Source of the DNA: Planctomycetaceae bacterium UBA2671
GTDB lineage: Bacteria > Planctomycetota > Planctomycetia > Planctomycetales > Planctomycetaceae
Length of the DNA: 18,568 bases
Assembly (NCBI GenBank): GCA_002359185.1
Contig: DEML01000103.1
Span: forward strand, 11,831 to 30,398
Direction: 5' to 3'
Positions 6,581-15,406 of the stretch are shown one piece after another. Below the pieces are notes generated by a model. The model did no database searches, was not told the DNA's origin, and worked only from the letters and a program-made list of their open reading frames with translations. How positions within the stretch are numbered: position 1 is the stretch's first letter; every line of letters begins with the position of its first letter. The translations under genes were made by a program, and so were the position numbers.

Positions 6581-9500
6581 TCAATCCTCGGCTGTGGTCA
6601 TGAATTTCAATTCGGAGAGTGCATGGGGTGATCCCCACATACATATTTTTCCGTTGTCACTTGTACTGACTAGTAACGTCCCGTCTTTGGAAAAGGAAAG
6701 GTTTTCGACTTCGTCGCTGTAGCAATTTAATCCACCGAGTTGTTCACCGCTTTCAGGGACCAATAACACAATTTTTCCTTGATACGTTCCCACGGACAAG
6801 GCATCATAGGTGGAATCAACATTCATCGAGATACAGTCTGGAATTGCCAACTCCAAGATTTGTTCTCCCGTTTCAGAATTCCAGGATTTGATCATTTCGT
6901 CATCACGATCAAGTGTGCAAATCGTCGATCCGGCGGAAACGAATATTGGACGCGTGGTGCTATTCGTTTCTATTCTTGCGAGCAATTCTCCGTTCGGTTT
7001 GTAGGTACGAACTAATGAATCGCTACTGCAGGCAAAACGACTTCCGTCAGCTGCCCAGCTCATCCAGACTTCTTTTTCGTCAAATCCTTCGGTCAACGAT
7101 AATTCGTTAATCAACTTTCCGTTGGACAGATCCCAGGATCGAACGGTTTTCCCTTCTACGACACATGAAACAATATCTGCCGTGGGGTGCATTGCGATGA
7201 AGTTCAACACGAGTCCTGTGTCTGCTTCATTTGTTTCTGTGAATGAAACTTTTCCTTTCGTCATATCCCAAAGTTGAATCAGATTCGTACCTGTGCCACT
7301 GCAGAAATAATCACCGTTGAAAGAAAAGTCTCCGACCCCATTTGCAGCGGGACGACAGGAAATTACTGCGGTCGCGGGCGGGGCATTCAATTTCCATGTG
7401 CGAATAATTCCATTTTTCCTACTACCGAATGCAATCATTGTTTTCAAATGGGGCGAGATTTTGACATTGCTGTATGGAGAATCCTCTCCGCTATAAGTTC
7501 CCAGTCTAGAGGAATCTATCCCCACAATTGTGGCTCCTTTATAGTAGGAGCCTCGAGTTTCAAAGGCATACAAAAGCTCCCAGTCAGCATAGGGATTTTC
7601 AGAGATCGTCAGCTCACGACTCTCAATGGGAGTGTAGTTTGAGTCCTTGCCAAAGGCTCTGACATCAAGTTTGACCGAGGGGAGATTAGGAACACGGAAA
7701 CGGAGTTTACCATCGGCGTCAGCAATCCATTTCCCATCTGCACCGAGTCGATATTGATAATGAAGCTCTGATTCGGAATTTATCGCTGTCACTTCAGCAT
7801 AAGCAAACAATCCCGCTTTGGGGTTCGCTGAGACTTCGCTGATTTTCAATTTAATAGGAGTTCCCCCTGAGTTTTGTGAATCTGTCTCTCCTTCTTTCTG
7901 GTTTAGTTGAATTAAATAAATTTCACCTTCTGAATTTGCCATAATCAATTGGTCACTATTAGGGGAAAACTCTTTGGCGGTTACCTGATTGACAGGTAAG
8001 ATCTGATCCGGTTGAGGAGCGTTGATCGAGATTAGTCTTGTTTTTCCCGGGGAGTCTGAATCATTTCCAGCCAACCATTTTCGATCGGGAGAGATTGACG
8101 GCTGATCATGAATTCCGTGTAAAGTACACATCGTTTGACCCGTTTCCAAATCATGAAGATATTTGCGGGAACCCTGTTTATCCTTGACCGTTTGAATCCA
8201 ACAATTTCTACTGGAAAATTCTTGAACATCGTCACCTTCAGAGAAATGATAAAGTTGCTGCCCCGTTTGGAGATCATCAACTGTCAGCCCCTCATCATCA
8301 ATCTTCATGGTGAGATGGGTTTGATCCTCAAACAGTTGCGATGAATAGAACGGAGTCATTGACTCGGAGTTTGAACGCCTGGTTTTAAAAACATTTTTCG
8401 AGCCTCCAACGGTCTTAGTGAATAACAGGAAGGGCTGCTCATCAGAAGTACTCTTTGCCTCTGGAATATTGAATATCCGATCTCCCAGGTATTCACCGGT
8501 TTCAACTACATAGATGCTCACTGAAGTCAAACCACGTTGCTGTCCTGTTGGGGGACTTCCTCCCAATGCGATATGAGAGCCATCGAGCGAGAGTGCCCAA
8601 GCGGGCAAACGATTTCCTTTTTGACCTTTATATTCATCAGGATCAAATTCCTTCAACAATGTTCCAGTTGCAGTCTCGATGACGTATGTTGCTGCTCCCC
8701 ATTCTGATCGCGGGATGACTGGATCGAACGTCGATCGTGCAGAAAAAGTAAACCGGCTCCCATCTTCACTGAACTGTCCCAGATCCGCTTTGAGCGAGGG
8801 AAACCACCCCTGCAATAGTTTGCCATCTGCAACATTCCAAATTGTTCCTGTACCTGATGTGGAGCCGATCACATATTCAGACCCAACGACAACGGCTTGG
8901 CTATCAGGGGAAAAATAGACTTGCGGCAATTCTGGTATACTCCACTTAATGGAAAAACGTTTGTCGCCACTGCTGCTATCAAAGATTGAGACAGCAGTGT
9001 TACTGTCCAGCCATTCTTTCTGCCCCTTCCGATTACTCCGCGTCACGCTACCAGGCACAGTCGCTGGCAGACAGACAACAGCGAACGAAGTCCCATCGGG
9101 AGAGAAGACAATCTTACTTACTGGATTGATGAGTCCCCGTACCACTTTCATGTTATCCGGTAATTTGGGAAGAGGTTCGACGGTCGCTAAATGCAATTCG
9201 TTCGCTTGGTATACTCCTTTCCAGAGGCGATTCCCGGCAGGGTCGTAGCATTCAAACACACCTTCCCGTCGTCCGTTTTGATAGCTTCCTCTGACCCGAA
9301 TCTGCTCGGTCTGGTCGTGGTAGAGCACCCACGTACCACTTCTCTTCCCGTCTTCAAATTTTCCGCTGTACAGCGGAAAGGGACGACTGAATTGAATCTT
9401 CGAAGTTTTGCCCAGAAAGCTGCCCACGAAGACATTCTTTGCTCCTCCTTTGAAAGTGGAAACATCAACATGTCGATTCACTCGTCCATTTGCATCAATA

Positions 9501-10186
9501 ATGTTCGGTCCTTTCAGTGATGTATATCGACTGATTTCACTTTTAGTGAGGGTATAGTCATTTTCATCTTCCGGATTGTGAAAACGTTTTGTGTTCGTCC
9601 ACACAAATTCTCCACCAAATAGCGGGCTGCCGTTTTCATCAACATTATCGGTTTCCGAGTTCGGAACTAATTCAATGCGATTCGATGTATTCAGTTCCGC
9701 AAGGTCAAATGATTCCAGCAATTCCAATTCGCCTGTGGGAGGTCCCGGGATCTCTTGCTGCTTGTCTTCTATTGGCGGAGCGATATCCATAACTGCCACA
9801 TCTACGGCATCGAGAACGTTTTGTTGCTGATCATTCATGGGGGCTTCATGATCTTGCTTCTCACCCTGCTCATTGACTAGATTGGGCTTTTTGACTTCAG
9901 GCGAATCGAGGAGCGTCATCGCTACCAAAACACCTCCAACAACCATGACCATAAAGACGATGCCTGCAACCGACCAGAATAGTCCCCGATTATTATCATT
10001 GGATTCATATTGCATTTGAGTAGGAGAGTTTGGGCGATCCACAAGCGGTCGCTTTTTATCAATCTTGATATGCTCCTGGATTTGAAATATTTGTTCACAA
10101 TCCCGACAACGAAATTTTCTCCCGAGTTTGTCATTTGCAAATCGGTACTGCTTGCCACATGCAGGACACAAATAATTGAAAGTCAT
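6581..10186 (-). CDS. Membrane-anchored zinc-ribbon/WD40 double-propeller protein
   Basis: The 1201-residue product starts with a zinc ribbon (C7, C10, C27, C30), then one transmembrane helix (about 69-92), putting the rest probably outside the cytoplasm. After an acidic linker, residues 272-330 carry MORN/YwqK-like repeats (SGKFEDGKRSGTWVLYH, RGSYQNGRREGVFECYD). From about 350 on there are WD40-like blades such as IVFSPDGTSFAVV, and near the end FSFNGDYFCSGTG..IQLWD and LSFSKDGTLLVSTSDNGKICMW. The blades fall in two groups separated by an Ig-like stretch (YQYRLGADGKW...VRAFGKD) resembling Y_Y_Y. No enzyme motif is visible, so a binding or sensor scaffold is inferred. I chose ATG 10186 because the zinc ribbon then starts as in the 13063 gene; the GTG at 10252 falls inside the shared upstream element. 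Last gene of the cluster. Confidence 0.88.
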   Translation of the reverse strand: MTFNYLCPACGKQYRFANDKLGRKFRCRDCEQIFQIQEHIKIDKKRPLVDRPNSPTQMQYESNDNNRGLFWSVAGIVFMVMVVGGVLVAMTLLDSPEVKKPNLVNEQGEKQDHEAPMNDQQQNVLDAVDVAVMDIAPPIEDKQQEIPGPPTGELELLESFDLAELNTSNRIELVPNSETDNVDENGSPLFGGEFVWTNTKRFHNPEDENDYTLTKSEISRYTSLKGPNIIDANGRVNRHVDVSTFKGGAKNVFVGSFLGKTSKIQFSRPFPLYSGKFEDGKRSGTWVLYHDQTEQIRVRGSYQNGRREGVFECYDPAGNRLWKGVYQANELHLATVEPLPKLPDNMKVVRGLINPVSKIVFSPDGTSFAVVCLPATVPGSVTRSNRKGQKEWLDSNTAVSIFDSSSGDKRFSIKWSIPELPQVYFSPDSQAVVVGSEYVIGSTSGTGTIWNVADGKLLQGWFPSLKADLGQFSEDGSRFTFSARSTFDPVIPRSEWGAATYVIETATGTLLKEFDPDEYKGQKGNRLPAWALSLDGSHIALGGSPPTGQQRGLTSVSIYVVETGEYLGDRIFNIPEAKSTSDEQPFLLFTKTVGGSKNVFKTRRSNSESMTPFYSSQLFEDQTHLTMKIDDEGLTVDDLQTGQQLYHFSEGDDVQEFSSRNCWIQTVKDKQGSRKYLHDLETGQTMCTLHGIHDQPSISPDRKWLAGNDSDSPGKTRLISINAPQPDQILPVNQVTAKEFSPNSDQLIMANSEGEIYLIQLNQKEGETDSQNSGGTPIKLKISEVSANPKAGLFAYAEVTAINSESELHYQYRLGADGKWIADADGKLRFRVPNLPSVKLDVRAFGKDSNYTPIESRELTISENPYADWELLYAFETRGSYYKGATIVGIDSSRLGTYSGEDSPYSNVKISPHLKTMIAFGSRKNGIIRTWKLNAPPATAVISCRPAANGVGDFSFNGDYFCSGTGTNLIQLWDMTKGKVSFTETNEADTGLVLNFIAMHPTADIVSCVVEGKTVRSWDLSNGKLINELSLTEGFDEKEVWMSWAADGSRFACSSDSLVRTYKPNGELLARIETNSTTRPIFVSAGSTICTLDRDDEMIKSWNSETGEQILELAIPDCISMNVDSTYDALSVGTYQGKIVLLVPESGEQLGGLNCYSDEVENLSFSKDGTLLVSTSDNGKICMWGSPHALSELKFMTTAED

Positions 10187-10236
10187 GGTTGCAATCTTTC
10201 GGTAATGATGCCTAAATCCATGGTTAACTATTGGAC

Positions 10237-10252
10237 TAACGACAACTGTCAC
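10237..10252 (-). promoter_or_regulatory. Shared upstream element, copy 1 (before the WD40 gene)
   Basis: On the minus strand this reads GTGACAGT, 3 nt, CGTTA, ending 50 nt before the WD40 start at 10186 (58 nt from the 8-mer). The same 8-mer occurs in each of the other three gaps of the cluster. It may be a promoter part or an operator. Confidence 0.55.
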
Positions 10253-10307
10253 TATTTTTTAAAATTCTGAAATATCTGTTGGCGAGGGGCATCTTTCCAC
10301 CAGATGA

Positions 10308-11132
10308 TTACTTCTTAAGCCCCATGAAACGGGCTACCATCAATCCAATGATCAAGCCGGGGACTGCGTATATGATAAACATGATGGCAAGTGGAACCGC
10401 GATCCATCCTAGACAGAGAATCCCCAGAAATACTCGGAGTTTTCGATCTTTTGAATGCAATAGATAGTTCCAGCAGGCCAGAAACAGCAGGGGGAATAGA
10501 ATCAGAGAGAGACTGACCTGAACAGTTTCTGATATACTCTTCGACGAACTGCTGACAGAGAGAAACATCAGAAGTGTATAGCTGATGACTCCAAAACCAA
10601 GGACGACTGCACTGTGTGGTGTCAGTCCCATGCTGTCCAAGGCTGTTTTATAAGCTGGAGTTCTTGGACGAATGGGCTGGTTCTTCAGATCCGTGGCAAG
10701 TTTCTTAATTGTCGAAACCTGTCTCCACTCTTCTTGATTAATTCTGCGAATCATGTCCGCAGCTTGCAATTCTCCCGACTGGACTAACAGCTTCACCTGA
10801 TCTGTTGAGAACGGTCCACTCTTCTTGTTGTCGATACGACAGAACCATATTTTTTCGATGACTAGCTCTGTAACATGAAACTGTTTGCCACAGTGTTCGC
10901 AATCTTCCCAATACCCTTCCATACTTTTGAGAACACGATTTTTCGCATTGCAATGCGTGCAGACGCAATAAATTAATTGTTCCGGTGAAGTCTTGGACGA
11001 TACTGAATCACTTTCTGATTCTTTACCTAAAACTTCATTGATCACTGTGCGGTAAATTAAACTCAGTAGTGGGGTGAATGCCGCTAACACAACAAGCAGG
11101 GCAGTTAAACCCAACAGATCAGAGACTGACAT
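10308..11132 (-). CDS. Membrane protein with zinc ribbon and GYF_2 domain
   Basis: The 274-residue protein has an N-terminal transmembrane helix (about 5-27), a zinc ribbon with C58-x2-C61 and C78-x2-C81, a GYF_2 domain at about 96-144 (IWFCRIDNKKSGPFSTDQV...EWRQVSTI) and three hydrophobic segments near 174-192, 204-223 and 233-266. GYF domains bind proline-rich peptides, and bacterial GYF_2 copies usually sit on membrane proteins, so a partner-docking role is inferred; the Pro-rich tail segments in the window are not shown to be its targets. The start is ATG 11132, whose AAGGA is rather far off (12 nt). It lies 121 nt before the WD40 gene and 218 nt after the multi-zinc-ribbon gene, with the shared element upstream. 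Confidence 0.88.
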   Translation of the reverse strand: MSVSDLLGLTALLVVLAAFTPLLSLIYRTVINEVLGKESESDSVSSKTSPEQLIYCVCTHCNAKNRVLKSMEGYWEDCEHCGKQFHVTELVIEKIWFCRIDNKKSGPFSTDQVKLLVQSGELQAADMIRRINQEEWRQVSTIKKLATDLKNQPIRPRTPAYKTALDSMGLTPHSAVVLGFGVISYTLLMFLSVSSSSKSISETVQVSLSLILFPLLFLACWNYLLHSKDRKLRVFLGILCLGWIAVPLAIMFIIYAVPGLIIGLMVARFMGLKK

Positions 11133-11283
11133 GGACTACTCATTTCCTTGAGCATTTTCAAAAATGAACTGCAGCGTTTGGCAGGAGCAAACACAGCTTT
11201 TTACTGTCATTTGATGTTCATGCGACTGCAGAATCAATTTGAAAATTATCTAATATCGTGAAAAAGGATTTCCTTCCTTTGTG

Positions 11284-11300
11284 AAACGAGTGACTGTCAC
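11284..11300 (-). promoter_or_regulatory. Shared upstream element, copy 2 (before the GYF_2 gene)
   Basis: On the minus strand this reads GTGACAGT, 4 nt, CGTTT, with the 8-mer 160 nt before the start at 11132. The second part has T for the usual A. A T-rich run lies just upstream, as in copies 1 and 3. Confidence 0.5.
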
Positions 11301-11350
11301 AAAAATATTTAATTCCATATCTTTATCTAATTGGTAATGCAGTGAGGATT

Positions 11351-13063
11351 TTATTCGACGGAATTTGTGGCCGAAAAGATCACCAGGGCTGCGATCAAAA
11401 TGACAATCAACGTCACTGAAATTACCACTGACCAGAGTAACGCTTTGCGAATATAGACGCCCCACTCAATCTCCCTGCGTTCCCATTTTGTGGCATATTT
11501 GAGATCCGTTTGCAGCAGGTACAAGCGGCGTATTCTCTGCAGGCTCGCCAACTCCATTCGATCCTTATGTGGCATATTTTTCGAGTTACCAGCAGCGGCA
11601 TAACCCCAGGCCGCATCACCCCCTACTGCGGCACCGATGAGGCCTCTGAAAAAATGGGAATGCCTCTCGCTGATTTCAGCTTTATGCTCATTTTTTGCTG
11701 CCAGTTTTGCCTTCGAAATTTTGCGATCAAACGCAGCTAACCGGTAGTGATCTGGATTTTTTATACCAATTGGCACTTTTATCTGTGCTCTTTGATCGAT
11801 TAGGCAGCGGGGACAATACGACACTTTTTTCGAAGTGGATGGCCAAGAGTATTTTGTTGTCCCATCCCAATTCGATCCACATCCTCTGCAGAATTGATTT
11901 TGGGTTGATTCACACGAAACAATTAAACTTGCACCACATTTACAGGGAGTATCTATCGAACATGAATTACCGCACACATTACAACTCCCAATGATGAAAC
12001 TCATGTCGCATTTAGGACATTGGTTGATATTTGTTTTAATCTGATGATCACACTGCGGACATTGGCCATTATGTACTTGAATTGGTGTCTGCTGGTATTG
12101 AGTGGATCCATCAGTTGTTGCGACTTTCTCAAGAAATACTCCGCTGCTGAGAGCCTGTTGGATCTCAAACTCGGATTCTCCATTTTCACTCGCATCATGC
12201 CATGTTTCTCGTCGTTCTGCAGCTGTATTTCTCAGCAGGGAATCATTTACCGTGTTAAAATCAAATTCTTCCGGCCTGAAGAATTCCCTGCGAATACGTC
12301 GATGTTCCACTTCTATAATCAGGCCCCTTTCAAAAATTCTTAATTGGGGAGACACAGCACTCTCGGCATGATTTTTACATCGGGAATATGCTAATTCCAC
12401 CGGTATTTTCCGGGATATATAATATCCGAGTGCTAACCAGGGAAGAACGCTTGGGAGTATGATTAACCAACCCACTTGATTCCCCCACAACAGCAGTGTC
12501 ATTGCAAATCCAATACTAATTACCAGTAATGGTGAGCCGAGACTGAAAATCTGTTCTTCGATGTGAAAGACTCGCTTTGTCTTTTTTCCGCAAACGATAC
12601 AGTGTGGAGGCAGTTCGATTTTCCAACCTTTAATGCCGAGATATTGAACTTGTTTGTGGTCAATATCGGGAGGGATTTTCAATTCACACGGCTGATCCGC
12701 ATCATCGAACAACGAATAAATAAAATCCCCCAGATAACGAATGATTCTGGGAGTCTCATGGAAATAAAACATGGCAATTTTCTGAACTGCGGAACTGGTA
12801 TTATCGTCATGGTGTCTGTGCTTTGATAATTCACTCGGGAAACTCCCATTAGATGAAGAAAAACTTTCGCCATCTATTGATTCCGATTCTGATTTGCTAA
12901 CTTTGGACTGTTTGACTATGTTTCCGTTTTCGACTCGCAGGCCCACTCCCTCGTTCACAGCAAAGAGCGTTTCGCAGCGACGACAGGTCACCTTGCGTCC
13001 AATCAGATCAGTCTCGACATGAAATTTCTGTTCGCAACCAGGACATAGAGTGATGATTGGCAT
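11351..13063 (-). CDS. Multi-zinc-ribbon membrane protein
   Basis: I know no named family for the full 570 residues. It opens with a zinc ribbon whose cysteines fall at 7, 10, 27 and 30, exactly as in the WD40 protein. A Ser-rich linker follows, then a C155-x2-C158 pair, two close hydrophobic segments (about 177-193 and 198-216), and a Cys-rich block at 335-420 (CPQC, CPKC, CNVC, CKC, CRGC, CPRC) that looks like several tandem zinc ribbons. A Gly/Ala segment at 474-492 and a final transmembrane helix at about 542-565 complete it. Zinc binding and membrane location are inferred; any nucleic-acid or protein partner is unknown. The start at 13063 has GAGGA 6 nt upstream. It sits between the kinase and GYF_2 genes and has the shared element upstream. 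Confidence 0.85.
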   Translation of the reverse strand: MPIITLCPGCEQKFHVETDLIGRKVTCRRCETLFAVNEGVGLRVENGNIVKQSKVSKSESESIDGESFSSSNGSFPSELSKHRHHDDNTSSAVQKIAMFYFHETPRIIRYLGDFIYSLFDDADQPCELKIPPDIDHKQVQYLGIKGWKIELPPHCIVCGKKTKRVFHIEEQIFSLGSPLLVISIGFAMTLLLWGNQVGWLIILPSVLPWLALGYYISRKIPVELAYSRCKNHAESAVSPQLRIFERGLIIEVEHRRIRREFFRPEEFDFNTVNDSLLRNTAAERRETWHDASENGESEFEIQQALSSGVFLEKVATTDGSTQYQQTPIQVHNGQCPQCDHQIKTNINQCPKCDMSFIIGSCNVCGNSCSIDTPCKCGASLIVSCESTQNQFCRGCGSNWDGTTKYSWPSTSKKVSYCPRCLIDQRAQIKVPIGIKNPDHYRLAAFDRKISKAKLAAKNEHKAEISERHSHFFRGLIGAAVGGDAAWGYAAAGNSKNMPHKDRMELASLQRIRRLYLLQTDLKYATKWERREIEWGVYIRKALLWSVVISVTLIVILIAALVIFSATNSVE

Positions 13064-13143
13064 GCTTAGTCCTCAGAAGTTCTTATTCATTACTCTCGTT
13101 AATCCCTTCAGCGGAAATGAACGCGAGGTAAGTTACAAACTAC

Positions 13144-13159
13144 TAACGGGAACTGTCAC
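13144..13159 (-). promoter_or_regulatory. Shared upstream element, copy 3 (before the multi-zinc-ribbon gene)
   Basis: On the minus strand this reads GTGACAGT, 3 nt, CGTTA, with the 8-mer 88 nt before the start at 13063. It is preceded by CTTTTT. Identity with copy 1 spans GTGACAGTT and CGTTAGT. Confidence 0.55.
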
Positions 13160-13311
13160 AAAAAGAGACAGCTACGGACTGGCAAGTCAATCGGCTGAGT
13201 TGCGATACGGAGTCCCCTTGGCACTGTTTCTCAGATTTATAGCACAACAGTCTACTGACAACGGTACAAATTAATTTGAGGCAATCACACAATACTTTTT
13301 TAAAACGCAAC

Positions 13312-15279
13312 TCAGTAGAGAATAATGCAGTTCGGATTTTCGTGTTGGAATTGATCGATACCACTTTTTGAGACGGCCGTCTTTGTGACATCCAACGATG
13401 TTAGCCCCAGTCCTGAGAGAATAACGAGTCCCTCATCGGTCAATGAAGTCTGACTGAGTTTCAATCGTTGAAGTTGAGGACATTTTGCAAGAGATGGCAT
13501 TCCGGAGTCTGAAATATCAGTCCCTGATAAATCAAGAGAAACTAATGAGTCCATCAACGAAATATATTCGATGGCACTGTCAGTCAAAGCCGTTCGCCGG
13601 ACAATTAATTCTCTGAGTTGAGGGAATGATGACAGCATTTCGATCGTATCATTGCTGATTGAAGCATCGCTGATTTCCAAATTTGTTAAGCACTTCTGAT
13701 AACTCATTAATGACTTCATACCTTGATCGCTGGCAGATGTCTTGGGGATGTAAAGCCATTTCAATTCCCAGTCGGGATCGAATTGAGCAATTAACTCGTC
13801 CGTCACCAGTTCGCTGTTAGCTAGGATGCCTTGCAAATGCTGCAATTCGGTCATTTTTTGTAAATGTTCGGCCGGGTCGTTCACAGCTTCAAAATGCACA
13901 ACTTGGATCACTCCAATTTTCCCGGACAAGTCATCTGAGGAATTTGGCTGCATACCAATCCAATCGTTTCCATCAAAGAGATTGGCGGTCACACCCGCTC
14001 CATGACGAAGAAGCCAGGCAGCGATTGGTAATTCATTCGCGAGTTCCCCCGGAAGCCCGATTTCAGGAGATGCGATAATTTGCTTTGATGTGGGGCTGCT
14101 GATTGCCAGGTTATCCATTTCGGCCATTTGATTTTTGTGATCATCCCGGTTGATCTCACCTCCTGGATTCCAAACGAAAAATGTCATGATTGCAATCAAT
14201 AAAACACCAACACTTAAAATCGTATGTTTTCCGAACCGATTCTTTTTCATACGACCGACAGGTCCTTCTCGGCTCGTTAATAAATGACCTCCTATGGAAT
14301 CAGATTCAGAGGAAAAATGATCTGTTTCCTGCAGAAGTCCCTGAAGTGCTGAGCCACTCGTTATCGGAGGACAGAATTCTTCTAACCGTCTTGCAACTTC
14401 GATTGCAGATTGAATTCGTTGTGAACGATCTTCCATTACCATCTGGTGAAGTAGTTTTTTAAGTCGGACAGGGACTTCTGATTCTTGCAATAAGCTCTGC
14501 AGTGAACGACCGAGACTGTAAATGTCAGAACGATGATCAATTTCGGTCAAGCCAAGTCTCTGCTCGGGGGAAATATATTTTCCTGATCCCACAATGACCT
14601 GAGAAGCCGTTATGTCTGAGCCTTCCTCAATGTTGAATGCCAAACCAAAATCGACCAATTTCACGATCCCTCGCTTTGTAAGCATTAAGTTGGCGGGTTT
14701 GATATCACGATGGACCAAACCCGCCTGATGGACCGCATCCAGCCCAACTGCAGATTGTCGAATAAGCTCACAGCAAATGGCGACACATAATTGTCTGATC
14801 TCACTTAACTTCTTCAGATCACATCCGTGGATTAACTCCATTGCCAGGTAAGCAAAGCCTCGATCGGTTCCTCCATCATAGGCACGCACGACATGCGGAT
14901 GATCCAGAGAAGCAAGGGCACGCATTTCCCGATAGAATCGTTCTATCGCATTATCGCTTAGCGTGCGATCAGGACGAATAACCTTGAGAGCGACTTGATT
15001 TTCTAATGCCTCGTGCTGTACCAGATAAATGCTTCCCATTCCCCCCGAACCAATTGGGGCAATCAAATGATATGGGCCAATCTTCTTTAGAAGATTCTGT
15101 TTCGCTAAATCTGTACTCTCAAAAGGAATCTGTCGGATACGCTCGGTGACATCGTCAGGAAATGGAATGGTTTCAGTCTTGTGAATCTCCGATAGAAGAC
15201 GGTCGATCAGTGGATCAGAGTCAGCTATGTCGTCCTGATCAGTTGAAGCAATTGGATGAAGTTCTTCGTCATCGGTCAT
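13312..15279 (-). CDS. Membrane Ser/Thr protein kinase with C-terminal leucine-rich repeats
   Basis: This 655-residue Hanks-type kinase phosphorylates Ser/Thr on partner proteins. The kinase domain (about 70-305) is complete: glycine loop GSGGMG (77-82), ATP-binding Lys99 in VALKV, catalytic HRDIKPANL (Asp192), DFG (210-212) and the SDIYSLG helix (251-257). A transmembrane helix at about 353-369 leads to an outside part whose last 170 residues are leucine-rich repeats (LTNLEISDASISND, LRELIVRRTALTDSAI, LVSLDLSGTDISDSGM, LQRLKLSQTSLTDEGL). Kinase inside and LRR sensor outside is inferred from this layout. I chose ATG 15279 because AAGG lies 8 nt upstream; the frame extends only to a GTG at 15288. 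It follows the sigma gene by 127 nt, the arrangement seen in planctomycete ECF-kinase pairs. Confidence 0.94.
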   Translation of the reverse strand: MTDDEELHPIASTDQDDIADSDPLIDRLLSEIHKTETIPFPDDVTERIRQIPFESTDLAKQNLLKKIGPYHLIAPIGSGGMGSIYLVQHEALENQVALKVIRPDRTLSDNAIERFYREMRALASLDHPHVVRAYDGGTDRGFAYLAMELIHGCDLKKLSEIRQLCVAICCELIRQSAVGLDAVHQAGLVHRDIKPANLMLTKRGIVKLVDFGLAFNIEEGSDITASQVIVGSGKYISPEQRLGLTEIDHRSDIYSLGRSLQSLLQESEVPVRLKKLLHQMVMEDRSQRIQSAIEVARRLEEFCPPITSGSALQGLLQETDHFSSESDSIGGHLLTSREGPVGRMKKNRFGKHTILSVGVLLIAIMTFFVWNPGGEINRDDHKNQMAEMDNLAISSPTSKQIIASPEIGLPGELANELPIAAWLLRHGAGVTANLFDGNDWIGMQPNSSDDLSGKIGVIQVVHFEAVNDPAEHLQKMTELQHLQGILANSELVTDELIAQFDPDWELKWLYIPKTSASDQGMKSLMSYQKCLTNLEISDASISNDTIEMLSSFPQLRELIVRRTALTDSAIEYISLMDSLVSLDLSGTDISDSGMPSLAKCPQLQRLKLSQTSLTDEGLVILSGLGLTSLDVTKTAVSKSGIDQFQHENPNCIILY

Positions 15280-15385
15280 CAAAAGCACCTTCAGGTTATC
15301 GCATGGAGTGCATCAACCCATCCTTATCGGGGTGAGCGACGAAAACGGGATCGTTACTACCCATTCAAAAATACGTTCGCAGAAG

Positions 15386-15402
15386 TAACGAACAACTGTC
15401 AC
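15386..15402 (-). promoter_or_regulatory. Shared upstream element, copy 4 (before the kinase gene)
   Basis: On the minus strand this reads GTGACAGT, 4 nt, CGTTA, with the 8-mer 116 nt before the kinase start and only 4 nt after the sigma-factor stop codon. Its place just after an open reading frame suggests the kinase can be expressed separately from the sigma gene. Confidence 0.55.
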
Positions 15403-15406
15403 AGAA

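Noticed and set aside
8679..9520. Several plus-strand frames of 79-109 codons inside the WD40 gene
   Set aside because: They are antisense to blades that match WD40 patterns well; the minus-strand reading explains the sequence.
10187..10252. GTG start at 10252 for a longer WD40 protein
   Set aside because: The GTG is part of the shared GTGACAGT element, and the extra 22 residues would move the zinc ribbon from its position in the sister protein.
10237..15402. Reading the shared element as a sigma-54 promoter
   Set aside because: The two-box spacing is similar, but the nearly invariant GG and GC pairs of -24/-12 promoters are absent.
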